This document shows, in pieces, positions 54,161-64,000 of a DNA stretch of 64,000 nucleotides (positions are counted from its first letter, which is position 1; the number at the start of each line of letters is the position of its first letter). Source of the DNA: Thozetella sp. PMI_491 (taxonomy: Eukaryota > Ascomycota > Sordariomycetes > Chaetosphaeriales > Chaetosphaeriaceae); NCBI GenBank assembly GCA_021432635.1, contig MU270021.1, forward strand, positions 1,248,594 to 1,312,593, given 5' to 3'. Below the pieces are notes generated by a model, which had not been told where the DNA came from, ran no database searches, and saw only the letters and a program-made list of their open reading frames with translations. The translations under genes were made by a program, and so were the position numbers.

Positions 54161-55669
54161 ATGGCTTCCTCAAGTCAGGACCCGGACTTGGAACTTGATG
54201 TCCTCATTATCGGGGCCGGTCTTAGCGGCATCAACGCCGGCTACCTTCTCCAGCGTGAGCTCCCACAGCATCGATATGCGATATTGGAGGCGCGCGACCG
54301 CATCGGCGGCACCTGGGCATTCTGGAACTACCCTGGGTTCCGCTCCGACAGCGCCATGGCCGTTTTTGGCCTCACCTGGCACCCATGGCCGCATGACACG
54401 GCCATCGGCGACGGACACCTAATTGGCAGCTATCTTGAGCAGGCGGCGGTGTCCCAGGGCATCGATCAGAAGATCCGGCTCCGGCACCGCGTGACCGAGT
54501 GCAGCTGGAGCACGGCCGAGCAGCGGTGGACTATCCGGGCCGAAGCCAGCGACCCGAGCGGGGCCGTTGTTCAGAAGGAGTTCAAGGCGCGGTGGATGAT
54601 CAGTTGCAGCGGCTACTACAACTACGACAAGCCCCTGCCGGCCAACATCCCGGGCATCGAGAACTTTGGGGGCGAGGTGGTGCATCCTCAGTTTTGGGAC
54701 AAGAGCGTCGACTGGGCGGGCAAGCGGGTCGTCATTATCGGTTCAGGAGCTACCGCCGTCACGCTGCTCCCCAGTCTTGCCAAGACGGCGTCGCATGTGA
54801 CGATGCTGCAGCGGAGCCCGTCGTACGTCGCCTCACGGCCGCTCAAGGACAATCTTCTCATCTCGATGCGACGATGGCTGCCGTTGTCGTGGGCCACCGC
54901 CGTGACATGGTGGCGTAACATTCTCGTCGAGACTCTGTTTGTCTTCTTCGTGCAGAATTTCCCGCGCGCAGGGAATTGGCTGATTATCAAGGGCATGACG
55001 ATGCAGCTGCCTCGAGGCTTCGACGTCAAGAAGCACTTCACCCCGCGCTACAACGTCTTCGAGCAGCGGCTCTGCTTCTGTCCTGACGGTGATTTCTTCG
55101 AGGCACTACACCAAAACGCAGACGTAGTGACGGATACGATTGACACTGTAACCGAGACGGGGATACGGACGTCCTCGGGCCAGTTCCTGGAGGCCGATAT
55201 GATCATCACCGCAACGGGTCTTCTAATCCAGTTCCTCGCTGGCATACCGATCTTCGTCGACGGCGTCCCCGCGCACGAAAACTGGAACGAGCGCTTTGTG
55301 TGGAACGCTACGATGCTGGAGGGCATGCCCAACTGCGGCGCTGTCACCGGCTACACCACGGGGACCTGGACGGCGGGAGCGGACGTCAAGACGCGCATGC
55401 TCCTCAAGGTGATCAAGCACATGGATCGCACCGGGGCGACATCGGTCGCGCCGTACATCGAACCAGAGGTACGGAAAACTCTCCCAAAGAAGCCGGTGTT
55501 CCCCCAGAGCTCGACCTACCTCGTCTCGGCATTCAACCGCCTGCCCGTCTCCGCGGGCATTGGGCCATGGCGAAATGGAGTGCGGTGGATCCAGGACGCC
55601 CTGCGCTTGCTGGTCGCCGACGTCACAGATGGCATGCGGTATTATGCGCCGGAGAAGAAAAAGGTATGA
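54161..55669 (+). CDS. Baeyer-Villiger monooxygenase 3 (intronless)
   Basis: 502-residue class B flavin monooxygenase. FAD motif GAGLSG is at 18-23, followed by RIGGTWAFWNYPGFRSDSAM. The fingerprint FGGEVVHPQFWD at 169-180 matches the strict FxGxxxHxxxW[DP] pattern, and NADPH motif GSGATA follows. The C-terminal half (ENWNERFVWNATMLEGMPNC, GYTTGTWTAGADVKTRM) resembles EthA-type and bacterial-style BVMOs more than BVMO1 or BVMO2 of this window. No introns, in contrast to the three-exon BVMO1 and BVMO2. Bacterial-style sequence plus lack of introns could reflect transfer or simple intron loss. No tailoring gene lies next to it. Substrate unknown. Confidence 0.93.
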   Translation: MASSSQDPDLELDVLIIGAGLSGINAGYLLQRELPQHRYAILEARDRIGGTWAFWNYPGFRSDSAMAVFGLTWHPWPHDTAIGDGHLIGSYLEQAAVSQGIDQKIRLRHRVTECSWSTAEQRWTIRAEASDPSGAVVQKEFKARWMISCSGYYNYDKPLPANIPGIENFGGEVVHPQFWDKSVDWAGKRVVIIGSGATAVTLLPSLAKTASHVTMLQRSPSYVASRPLKDNLLISMRRWLPLSWATAVTWWRNILVETLFVFFVQNFPRAGNWLIIKGMTMQLPRGFDVKKHFTPRYNVFEQRLCFCPDGDFFEALHQNADVVTDTIDTVTETGIRTSSGQFLEADMIITATGLLIQFLAGIPIFVDGVPAHENWNERFVWNATMLEGMPNCGAVTGYTTGTWTAGADVKTRMLLKVIKHMDRTGATSVAPYIEPEVRKTLPKKPVFPQSSTYLVSAFNRLPVSAGIGPWRNGVRWIQDALRLLVADVTDGMRYYAPEKKKV

Positions 55670-56816
55670 TGCCAGGAAGGTCGCTGGCCTCTCACGCCTA
55701 CTTGTAGGCAACTAGTGTGACACTTTTGAATATAGACTTGATCATAGATTGAGAACTAGGTGGCTCGGGCATTTCCACGGCAGAGAGCATGCCAGGCTGC
55801 CAGCTGAACAGGCCACGGAGACTGAGCAAGGCAATATTGAATGATCAGTATAGCTGCGACGTCCAAGGGACCCACACCGGTAGTGAGATCTATTATAGTA
55901 CGAAATGGAGGATGTATACTAGTTATAGTTAACTATACTATTGTCAACGACCGAGACATGTCAGCATCAGGGGTCGATAGTGTGCCCAATGGGGGCCAGA
56001 TCCGAAGCTCGGAAGCTATCCAAGCCAGAGATCACGAATGACACTGTCTATTCGCCAATACTTAATAAAGTGCGCCGGTGTAAGCAAATTTTCGTAAAAG
56101 TGCTTACCTAGTTATATTCCTCCTTCAAGCCTACGGGGTTGTCGTGCATGCTGTTCCGATGACGCTGGGAGCTTAGGCATGCAAGCTCCCTAGGTTAGTC
56201 GTGCGACAGGATATAGTCAAGGGTGCCCGAGGAAACCAGCCGGAAAGGTAAGGACTGGGAGATTTCTCTGTTCTACATCTTCGCTACCGGTTGCGATGCT
56301 GTCAGCTATGCATATACAGGGCGGCGACACGAGGTCGGTTATCGCGGCGATCAGCCAGTGCTGCGGGGTCGGTTCGTCCCTTGCCAGATTTGCATGCATG
56401 TGGTCAAATGACGGCTTAGCGTCGTCGCAACAAGCTCGTTATCAGGAGGTTCAATGGCGGCATCAGACTGCATTCTGCGACATGTCTCCGAGCTTGGATC
56501 ACCACAATGGAGACCGAAGCCTCGCGGTAGATATATTGACCCAGCTGTAGCCCCCTTTGTCTTGAGTAGGCCTCCTCTTTAACTTTGGGGCAGATCTGCT
56601 CGCCACCTTGGAGCCCTAGCCGCCGACACCCCCACACCAAAGATCGCGCGACACGGAGAGATTAAGATACCATAATCTAGTGCTAAGCCTGCTTGGGGTG
56701 CATAAGTGGGAATGCCCACAAGACATAGATAAGCAAGTCGCCGTCCCTCAGTTCATCCGATCTCGGGAACGCGAGAAACCTTCCCTCGTCGCATTGTGGT
56801 TCTGGGATTACACAAT
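55670..56816. other. intergenic region
   Basis: 1.1 kb between BVMO3 and the M20 gene. No gene recognised. Confidence 0.5.
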
Positions 56817-58016
56817 ATGAAGCTTCCTCTCCAACTAGCGCTTTTCTCCTCCCTCCCCCAGTGGGCTGCGGGGGTGACCTTTGAGCAAGGGCGTCAACAG
56901 CCTCTAGCCAAGCCAAGCACGTTCGCTCAACAGACGTCAGTAAGTGGCCTCGTCGACTTGCACAAGGCCCTTGTAGAGCAGTCATCAATCACAGGGACCG
57001 AATGGGATGCGACCGAGTTTCTGAGGGAGTATCTCCAAGACAAGGGCTTCACCGTCTACGCCCAGTACCTGGAAGAGGGCCAGCAAAACATCCTAGCCTA
57101 CCTCGGCAGCACGAGGGAGACCCGAATCTTGGTGACGTCGCACATCGACACCGTGCCGCCCTTTCTTCCGTACGAACGCCGAGGTGATGAACTCTGGGGC
57201 CGCGGCTCGGTGGACGCCAAGGGCAGCGTGGCGGCGCAGATCATCGCGGTGGAGGAGCTGATCGCGGCGGGCAGCATCGGGGAGGGCGATGTCGCGCTTC
57301 TCTTCGTAATCGGCGAGGAGGGGAGCGTGCGCGGGATGGCTGACGTGAACGATCTCGGCCTGTCCTGGGAGGCCGTCGTTTTCGGGGAACCGACCGAGCT
57401 CAAACTTGCCAGGGGTCACAAGGGCGGGCTCGGCCTCCGGTTGACGGCTCACGGAAAGGCTGGCCATTCGGGATACCCCGAGCTAGGGAAGAATGCAATC
57501 GACATTCTCGTGCAAGGACTCGCGGCCCTGCAGCGTGTGGAACTGCCCTGGAGCCATCAGTTCGGTAACACAACGCTGAACATTGGCCTCGTACAGGGCG
57601 GCGTCGCAAGCAATGTCATTCCAGAGACGGCCTCGGCAGCAGGAGGCATTAGGGTCGCTGCTGGCACGGTCGAAGAGCTCCAGGACTTGATCACGACGGC
57701 GCTCGCCGGTATAGAGGACCTCGAGATCGGATTCACCTACGGAAGGGGGCCGGTGCCTATTGACTATGACATTGACGGTGAGCGGAGAATCTCGTGAGTC
57801 TGACTTCGTGAAACTGACCTTGATTAAGGGTTCGAGACGTATATTGCCAACTATGGGACGGATATCCCCTGGCTCCTGGGCAACCATAAACGATATCTCT
57901 ACGGGCCGGGTTCCATCTTGGTTGCGCACTCTGACCATGAGCATCTGACGGTCTCAGACCTGGAGACGGCGGTTGAAGGCTACAAGACTATCGTAACGGA
58001 GCTACTCCAACGCTAG
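56817..58016 (+). CDS. secreted M20-family metallopeptidase / deacylase
   Basis: 382-residue zinc amidohydrolase of the ArgE/DapE/carboxypeptidase type. Exons are 56817..57777 and 57829..58016; the 51-nt intron is phase 1. A signal peptide (MKLPLQLALFSSLPQWAAG) indicates export or vacuolar delivery. Metal and catalytic residues are visible: His109 and Asp111 (TSHIDTVPP), Asp133 (GSVDAKGS), the Glu pair 167-168 (IGEEGS) and a C-terminal His in AHSDHEHL supplied by exon 2. The dimerisation domain includes GHKGGLGLRLTAHGKAGHSG. The start at 56817 was preferred to an ATG at 56796 because it begins the signal sequence. Substrates of relatives are N-acyl amino acids or small peptides. Confidence 0.92.
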
Positions 58017-61000
58017 CCGAGGAAATCTCTCTGTTGACATTCATTACTAGATTAGTTAGATCACAATCATCAATAGCCACCGCATAGCACCAGCCTTTAC
58101 CGATGTCACTGGCCACCATCTGGTGGCTATATGAGGCGTATAACTGATTGGGCGCGGTTCCGTAAGGTTTTCAGCATCCAAGAATTATGGGAAGGTGAGA
58201 ATTGACCTGGCTTTGGAGGTCAGTCTGTGGTAGAGTTGAGCATTTCGTCGAGATCTATCCTATATTGCCGAACGACATCGTGGGCAATCCTTGGAGTCTG
58301 TTGTCATTAGAGATGCATCCATCTGTGTGTATCTTAGGAGACTCGAGGAATGGACGGATATTATAGTAGGTCACCGAGAAGAAGGTGGGTGTCAGATTCT
58401 ACGGGAGTGTTGTTTAGGTGTTTGTGAAGCTGATGGGCCAATTTTCACATTACCTCTTCGTCACCTTTGTTTACTTTCACAGCGCACAATCCCCAACTTG
58501 AAGCGCGAACAAATTAGCTTGATAATGGGATTTCATCAGTTTTATCTTTCCTTCGGTAATTAAAAATGACTCGAAAAGTAGAGAGTTAAAAAAGAATTTT
58601 TTTCAAGTAAATAAAAAAGCTGTTCTACTGGCGAGTCGAACTGACAACTACGATAGCCAGAAAGAATGACTATCATCGAACAGATTTCGATATTACATTT
58701 AGATAATGTAGTAAAAAAAGAAAGGTTCTCAAGAGATCACAAGACAGGAAGCTCCAGACCCCGAAACACGGGACCTGGAGCTTTCACTACGGCAGCGCTG
58801 AAACACAGCGTCGCCGCAGTACCCAGGCCCTATTCACGATAGCACCGTGGGTAACTGACTCTCCCGACTTATTTTACACGCACGGCAGGCGACGTGTCGT
58901 TGAAAGGGCTGCCGGAGGCAAGCCACAGTCAACAATTTGGGGAAGATAAAACCGTCCCCCGGCCCAAGCAAGGCACGTGGTATACCACTGCGCCAAGTGT
59001 GCCGAAGCGAAAGCTGAGCGGCCAAAAATCGCTAGATAAACCTGCTGTTGGGGTTGGGTGGAGGTGGTTTGCTCAGCGCCGGCCAACACAGCAAAAAGGC
59101 TGTCCGCGAGAAGGGCTATCACTGCACACTCACGTGGCAGAGTGGGTAGGGAACTAACGATCCCACGAGTGTGAACCATATAACAAGGCGTTGATTGATA
59201 GACCGTACCTTAGTTATGTATCTTCTCTGATAGCGGAGACCACCTAATTCTGGGGAGCTTACTCACAGCCATCCATGTCGAGCGCCAAGTGTACCCCTAG
59301 CAAACGGCGGTTTCGATCTTTGACCTCCTCGTTCAGTGGCCTATCGGGCGACTATTTGGCAAAAGTCCCTTGGAATGAAGCCAGTCTATCTCAGTCCAAG
59401 CCTATGCCAACATGGCAACGCCTGAAGTCCAAGTCCCTGCCAGTGTTGACCAACTCTCAGAGACCAGTTTGTTCCTAGCGACGTACGTGCCCCTTGTCCA
59501 GGTCATGCCGTCGTATTCAGCACGTACATACTCAGCAGCAGTTAATGGTTAGCGCGCAGCCTGTGCTCCGTTTCGCCGTTCCGTATTGGTCGAGCTTTCT
59601 ATCGTTGGATCGAGGAAATGGAAGGTGTCACGCTACGCTAGCCGGCCCCGGTTGGGGATGATAAGTTCAAACGGTAGTACACCGCGGTGCTAGGCTGCTC
59701 AGGAGAATAAATGCTGGAGGGGTATGCACCTGCGTCCGGTCCGTTGGTACGTATCGTCCGGACTATTATTCTTATTCAGGGGTACCCCCTCGCTGCCCAC
59801 GGACGGAAGGGGCTCTGTAGACTGCTATCAAACAGGGATAAAGTGTATGCTAGGACCTGTTCTAGAAACGGCTTGCGAGACTTTTCGGCAGACCAGCGCT
59901 GACGGATCCCTCGCTTAGCGGGATATTTTGATCGTTTAACTGCCCGACATTCGAATCTTTGCTTATTAACACGTTCACACAGGAGAGTAGGCCGCTAGCG
60001 TCCATGGCTACCTTCATACAGTCTAGACTGTTTGCCGTGATCGGTGGTTACCCCTGAGAGCTGTACCGTACAATGTATGATCCTGGATTCTTGTCCTACT
60101 TTTGTCCTCTTGTTCCACAGCTGGGTCCCTTTTTGTTACATCTCTCCTCTCCCTTTTATTAGGCAGATTTAGAAGAAGGTAGAACTCCAGGGATTACTTC
60201 CGTACAATCCGTCATCAGACTCTCGCTTTAACAACAAACTTGCGCTAGTCGTGGCAGATGCTCTTTGTCCAGCCCCCCGCATCACCCCCGCGAATTTCGA
60301 GTTCGCGGGGACATTCCATTTGGGGTGTCCCCTTGCCCTTGTCGCCTTGTCGGCCCTTTGGCTGCCGGATGGTGGCAAAGCTAACCGAAGTTCGGCGCCT
60401 CGTTAGACTGTGGTATCTACTAGCTACTACCCTTGGCCACAGGGGTACCACTGCCAACTCCATTGGATCGCCTGAAACCCGGCCCTGGCTCCCTCTGCTC
60501 AGATATCATCATGAACCATGAAACCTTGTTTCTGGTTCATTGCGGCATGCCCGAACCCAACCGCAATGACCTTGCAAATACCACAAATCGCCGCAAACCC
60601 TTGCTTGACGGCCGCCATGACACGCAGCGCACATCTCTCCTGGAGCCGCACTTCTCTGCCGAGGCTTCACTTTACAATCGAGGGCTGTGGAGAGTGCCAG
60701 GAACTTCTATGCGAACAGACAGGAAGAAAAGGGAATGCATCTATTATCGTCATGCTCCCGTTTTCATAGGACCACAGCTGAGAGTCGATTGAGGGGACTT
60801 GGCACCAAACACATCAGGTGTCAACCGTGCCGCAGCACCACAGGGATCGAAAGTAAGCCCGGCCACTAGGCGTAGTTAGCTGTCAGAAGCGCCTCCCAGC
60901 TGCTTGTCCTGTTTAGGATAGCGCAAATCGACAGGCACGTCTGGCCCTGGGGGGTGTTATCGCCACGAAAACCAGCCATCATGCAACACGGTGTCTGTGC

Positions 61001-61312
61001 GGGCAACCAAACCGGTCAACGAGGTCGCGGACGGCTGTCCTTCGTGCATCCGCGACCTACATGGAGGGGCGGAAGCGGGCTGACCATGAGGCGCTTCAGA
61101 TTATGTAGGTAATCGCGGCGGCCACAGGGACTACCGCATCTGGCTTACACGGTCGACATAAGAGCGACATCGTTTCGCTTCTCTACCCAGATTCTGATAG
61201 CCTGTCGATCCTCCCTTCCTCTGACCAAGTCCTCCTCGAAACCCCGGGTTCCGCCCGAGGACCTCTCGTTCTCTTGGCCTACCAAGGCGCTGATCGCAAC
61301 TCAGCCGGCAGC
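58017..61312. other. 3.3-kb gene-free region with structured AT-rich segment
   Basis: No convincing gene. 58500-58740 is AT-rich with A and T homopolymers and carries a tRNA-like fold (58620-58683) next to a strong GC hairpin (58750-58782). Another hairpin is at 59125-59173. A small frame at 60518-60769 starts with a hydrophobic Cys-containing stretch but has no recognisable domain. Confidence 0.45.
58750..58782. repeat. GC-rich hairpin
   Basis: Arms of 14 nt (58750-58763 and 58769-58782) pair at 12 of 14 positions around a 5-nt loop AAACA; the outer 8 bp are AGCTCCAG/CTGGAGCT. It sits at the edge of an AT-rich block. Confidence 0.7.
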
Positions 61313-62605
61313 ATGGCAGACGACAAAGGCCCTTTGACTCTCGGGCTCATCTGGATGTTCGCTACGCTTTCTGGGATCTTTCTGGGTCTTCGGCTGTACT
61401 GCAAATGGATCAAACTGCACAGGTTTTGGTGGGACGACAATATTCTCATTGCGTCTTGGGTGTGTACTCGTTTCCCTGTAGTAGCCCCCTTTTGTGTAGC
61501 TAACCTTGACCGAGGTGTGCACACTCGCCGCCATCTCTCTCGAGTCCGCGTCCATTCCGTATGGCTTGGGCAAGCATATCGGGACGCTTACCGGGGAGCA
61601 AATCACGATGCAGGTGTTTCTCGGGAATGTCACCATCATCTTCGCTATGGGGGCCTCGAGCCTCAGCAAGACGTCGTTTGCTGTCACTCTGCTGCGAATC
61701 GTCAACTCCTACCTGAAGTACCTCGTATGGTTCATTATCGTCAGCGTTAACTCGCTGTATTTCGCCAACATTCTGTACTCGTGGTTTCGCTGCAGCCCCA
61801 TCCCAAAGCTCTGGGACAACAGTATCGATGGCACTTGTTCCGACGTCAACACATATGAAACCTATTCATTGTTCGTCGCCAGTAAGTTAGGCCGCTACAG
61901 TTCTAAAATTCTTCCATCAGTTCTAAGTATGCAAACCGCATTAGGCTATTCGGCTTTCATGGATCTCGTCCTTGCCCTCCTTCCGACCGTGATAGTTTGG
62001 AATCTCCAGATGAAGCTCAAGGAGAAGATTGGCGTTGCCGTAGCTATGAGCATGGGAGTCTTGTAAGCACAAGGTGCAACGCCCCTACACGGAGAATCGT
62101 GGCTGATGCTTCGCAGCGGCGGAATCACGGCGGCGGTAAAAGCGTACCAGATTTATACCTTCTCAGACCCGGATTCTTCTTGTAAGTGTTTTTAAGTTTT
62201 GCCAAGTCGGCCCACAAACACAGTTTGCTAACCAAGTGTGGCTCTACAGATGCTCTTGTATCACCCATCATCTGGGGCACAGCCGAAGCCAATATCACCA
62301 TCATTGCCGCCTCCATCCCTGTACTCCGCAGCCTCATTGCCGGCCTAGGATCGCGACGTGGGTACTACAATCATGGCGACCATAACTCCGCTGATGCGAC
62401 AGGGAGAATGGCTCGACCGACTCGGTCGCAACGCACTGTACCCATCGGGAATACGCCCAAGAGCGATAGAAGCAGCGAGAGGAGCATCATTCACGCCGCG
62501 GGCGCAGGAGGAGGCATTGCACACACCCGCGAGTTCACGCTGCAAAGCGGCCACAAAACGCACAGCGACGATGAGCTCATGTCTTACGAGATGGTCACGG
62601 TCTAG
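61313..62605 (+). CDS. fungal rhodopsin-like integral membrane protein (PTH11/SAT4 type)
   Basis: 350-residue seven-helix membrane protein of the fungal rhodopsin-domain family (PF20684 type). Exons are 61313..61459, 61515..61881, 61945..62062, 62117..62181 and 62250..62605; introns are 54-68 nt. Diagnostic stretches are LGLRLYCKWIKLHRFWWDDN in the first loop, VCTLAAISLE, RCSPIPKLWD, YSAFMDLVLALLPTVIVWNL and KEKIGVAVAMSMGVLFGGIT, several formed only after splicing. There is no CFEM cysteine domain before helix 1. The C-terminal tail is polar and Ser/Thr/His-rich. Members include PTH11-related receptors thought to sense surface or host cues; ligand and signalling are unknown. The first ATG in frame is 61313. 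Confidence 0.9.
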
Positions 62606-63186
62606 GCTTCAATTCAAGTCGTCCTGGAATTTCTATAATGGTCGAGGAAGATCAGTTCACACAAGCTTGTACCAGAGCAGCTCCGCGCTGGTCGAAGCCC
62701 GCTAGGGCTATCTTGGAGAGCTCCTGTATAATATTTATCCTGCAATTGTCCTCGACAAACATGACTTAACGGCCGCTTCGGCTACAATGGACAATTGAGC
62801 CGCATATAATTCGAGCAGATAACAGCATGCATACATCTATTGGCCAGTGCAAGAGGTACGGTAGCGAGCATGGGAAGCGAGGAACCAACAGGTTGCAACA
62901 ATTGGCACAGATATCACACGGCTTTGGTTCACGGCAGATGGCCTCTTGGGACGCATAATTCAATGACAGTTCCGGCGCCTGTAGACTTTTATAAACATAC
63001 TGTGCTATTATCCCGACCAATTCCACAAGCCCAGAAGTTCCAGCGGGAGGGTTCCCATCATTAGCCGTACAGGCACTACATTAACCGCTCCCCGGCCGGC
63101 TCCAGCCGTCTACCGCCATCTAAACCGCGCCAAGCCGTCATTTTAAAGTTTACAGAAACGGCCAGTGTGCGAGTCATGCGCCGCCA
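62606..63186. other. convergent 3' intergenic region
   Basis: 580 bp between the stops of the rhodopsin-like and TRI14-like genes. Nothing recognised. Confidence 0.5.
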
Positions 63187-64000
63187 TCACGCAGAGATCA
63201 GCGCGTTAACCTCGGCCGTGATGTCCACCAAGGGAAATTCTGTCCGGTTCCCGGGGCTCGGAATCGCGGGATTAACTCCGTCGGAGAAGAACTCTTGGAC
63301 CGAATACACGGTACCCGCAATCTCGATGTTAGATGGCACGAAGCCGCCCTGGGCGGCCGTGACGTTGTCGGAGATGTGGCTGAACTGCTGGGCCGTCTTC
63401 CACTGGTCCGTGCTGCGAAGCACCAGTGTGCCGTCCAGGTCGGCAGCGGCCAGCATGACGGTGCCGCCATAGCGTGGCGGCAGGTAGATTGCGTCCGTCG
63501 TCCCCATTGTGGTGTTCGACGGCGTCCGCGGGACTAGGGTCGGCGTCCCTTGCGCCTGGCTCATGTCGAAGCGATACAGCTCGCCGGAGGCATTGTCGTT
63601 GGCCAGCAGAATGTCGGTGCCAAAGACGGCGGCGAGGCCGGCGAGGCCAAACTGGGTGGTGGGCAGGCCCGCAGGGACATACCACGGAGTGACGTTGCCA
63701 TTCTTGTCCACCCGCAGGATGCTGGTGGGCCAGGAGCCGACGACATACGTGTTGCCACGCGAGTCGTGCTCGATGTCTTGGAAGCCGCCGTACTTGCCTC
63801 CAGTCGCTGCTGTGAGGTTGGCGGTCCATAGAATCGTCTTCTTTGCGGGGTCCATCTTGTACAGCAAGTTGTTGCCGGAGATATCGACACCACCAGTGTC
63901 GAAGGCGGCGGCGGCATCGGTCAGGACAGTGAGTAGGCCAGAGTACGGGTCGGCTGCGACGCCGCCGATGTGCTGATCGGGGTTATGGGTGACATTGGGG
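63187..64000 (-). CDS. TRI14-like secreted beta-propeller protein, 5' truncated
   Basis: C-terminal 270 residues; the frame is open to the window edge and the start lies beyond it. Sequence such as DQHIGGVAADPYSGLLTVLT, AAAAFDTGGVDISGNNLLYK, GGKYGGFQDIEHDSRGNTYV and WPTSILRVDKNG resembles the TRI14-like family, SMP-30/NHL-like propellers named after a gene of the Fusarium trichothecene cluster. TRI14 itself is dispensable for toxin synthesis in culture and has been linked to plant infection; homologues are widespread in fungi without that cluster. Six-bladed propellers of this kind may bind or hydrolyse small lactones or esters, but no activity is established. No trichothecene enzymes are in this window. 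Confidence 0.75.
   Translation of the reverse strand, partial: PNVTHNPDQHIGGVAADPYSGLLTVLTDAAAAFDTGGVDISGNNLLYKMDPAKKTILWTANLTAATGGKYGGFQDIEHDSRGNTYVVGSWPTSILRVDKNGNVTPWYVPAGLPTTQFGLAGLAAVFGTDILLANDNASGELYRFDMSQAQGTPTLVPRTPSNTTMGTTDAIYLPPRYGGTVMLAAADLDGTLVLRSTDQWKTAQQFSHISDNVTAAQGGFVPSNIEIAGTVYSVQEFFSDGVNPAIPSPGNRTEFPLVDITAEVNALISA

Noticed and set aside
58894-59157. 87-codon plus-strand frame overlapping the hairpins near 59 kb
   Set aside because: No recognisable motif, start context or splice partners; the sequence contains hairpins more typical of non-coding DNA.
60518-60769. Small frame with a hydrophobic Cys-containing start, possible secreted effector
   Set aside because: No convincing cleavage site, promoter or domain, and it overlaps other frames of equal length. 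Not supportable without expression data.
63187-64000. Evidence for a trichothecene cluster from the TRI14-like gene
   Set aside because: No trichodiene synthase, Tri-type P450 or acetyltransferase is present; TRI14-like genes are common outside such clusters.
1-64000. CRISPR arrays, bacterial operons and insertion sequences
   Set aside because: Intron-bearing genes with eukaryotic signals throughout; no spaced repeat arrays or transposase genes were seen.

Overview
The window is nuclear DNA of a filamentous ascomycete (Pezizomycotina, most likely Sordariomycetes). The evidence is short spliceosomal introns of about 50-100 nt with GTAAGT-type donors and CTAAC/CTGAC branch sites, spaced monocistronic genes on both strands, and families typical of that group: a Zn2Cys6 regulator, Clr5-domain proteins, cutinase, a fungal rhodopsin-like membrane protein and a Vps3844-type protein. 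I assigned 23 protein-coding genes, two of them cut by the window edges, and one ankyrin-repeat relic. Exon borders were placed by hand from splice signals, reading phase and family conservation, and each spliced frame was checked to be open. No tRNA or rRNA gene, intact transposon or CRISPR array was recognised.

Bases 1-21,400 form an accessory metabolic region. An MFS carrier of the allantoate-permease type (5' end missing), a Zn2Cys6 regulator, a Baeyer-Villiger monooxygenase (BVMO) and a divergent short-chain dehydrogenase (SDR) form a compact module. Midway between BVMO and SDR lies an evenly spaced CGG-N4-CCG-N4-CGG element that suits a Zn2Cys6 protein. An alcohol-ketone-ester route (SDR, then BVMO) with its own carrier and regulator is a reasonable inference. 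Further on are a Clr5 protein, an aldo/keto reductase, a PEP-mutase/isocitrate-lyase-fold enzyme with a mitochondrial presequence, a second BVMO and a secreted cutinase.

Bases 21,400-26,300 are almost gene-free. A second Clr5 protein and a secreted eight-exon GH78 alpha-L-rhamnosidase follow, then a small unknown gene.

Bases 33,700-44,750 are a conserved housekeeping island: a metacaspase, a WW-domain protein, SmG, an NTR2-like spliceosome-disassembly factor sharing a 295-bp divergent promoter with SmG, a Vps3844-type membrane protein and an unknown mitochondrial-type membrane protein.

Bases 45,000-64,000 return to accessory content: a DHA1 drug-efflux carrier, a secreted beta-lactamase-like protein, an F-box/ankyrin protein, a third (intronless) BVMO, a secreted M20 metallopeptidase, a rhodopsin-like membrane protein and, at the right edge, the 3' part of a TRI14-like secreted protein. 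A 3.3-kb gene-free stretch at 58.0-61.3 kb holds an AT-rich segment with unusual hairpins.
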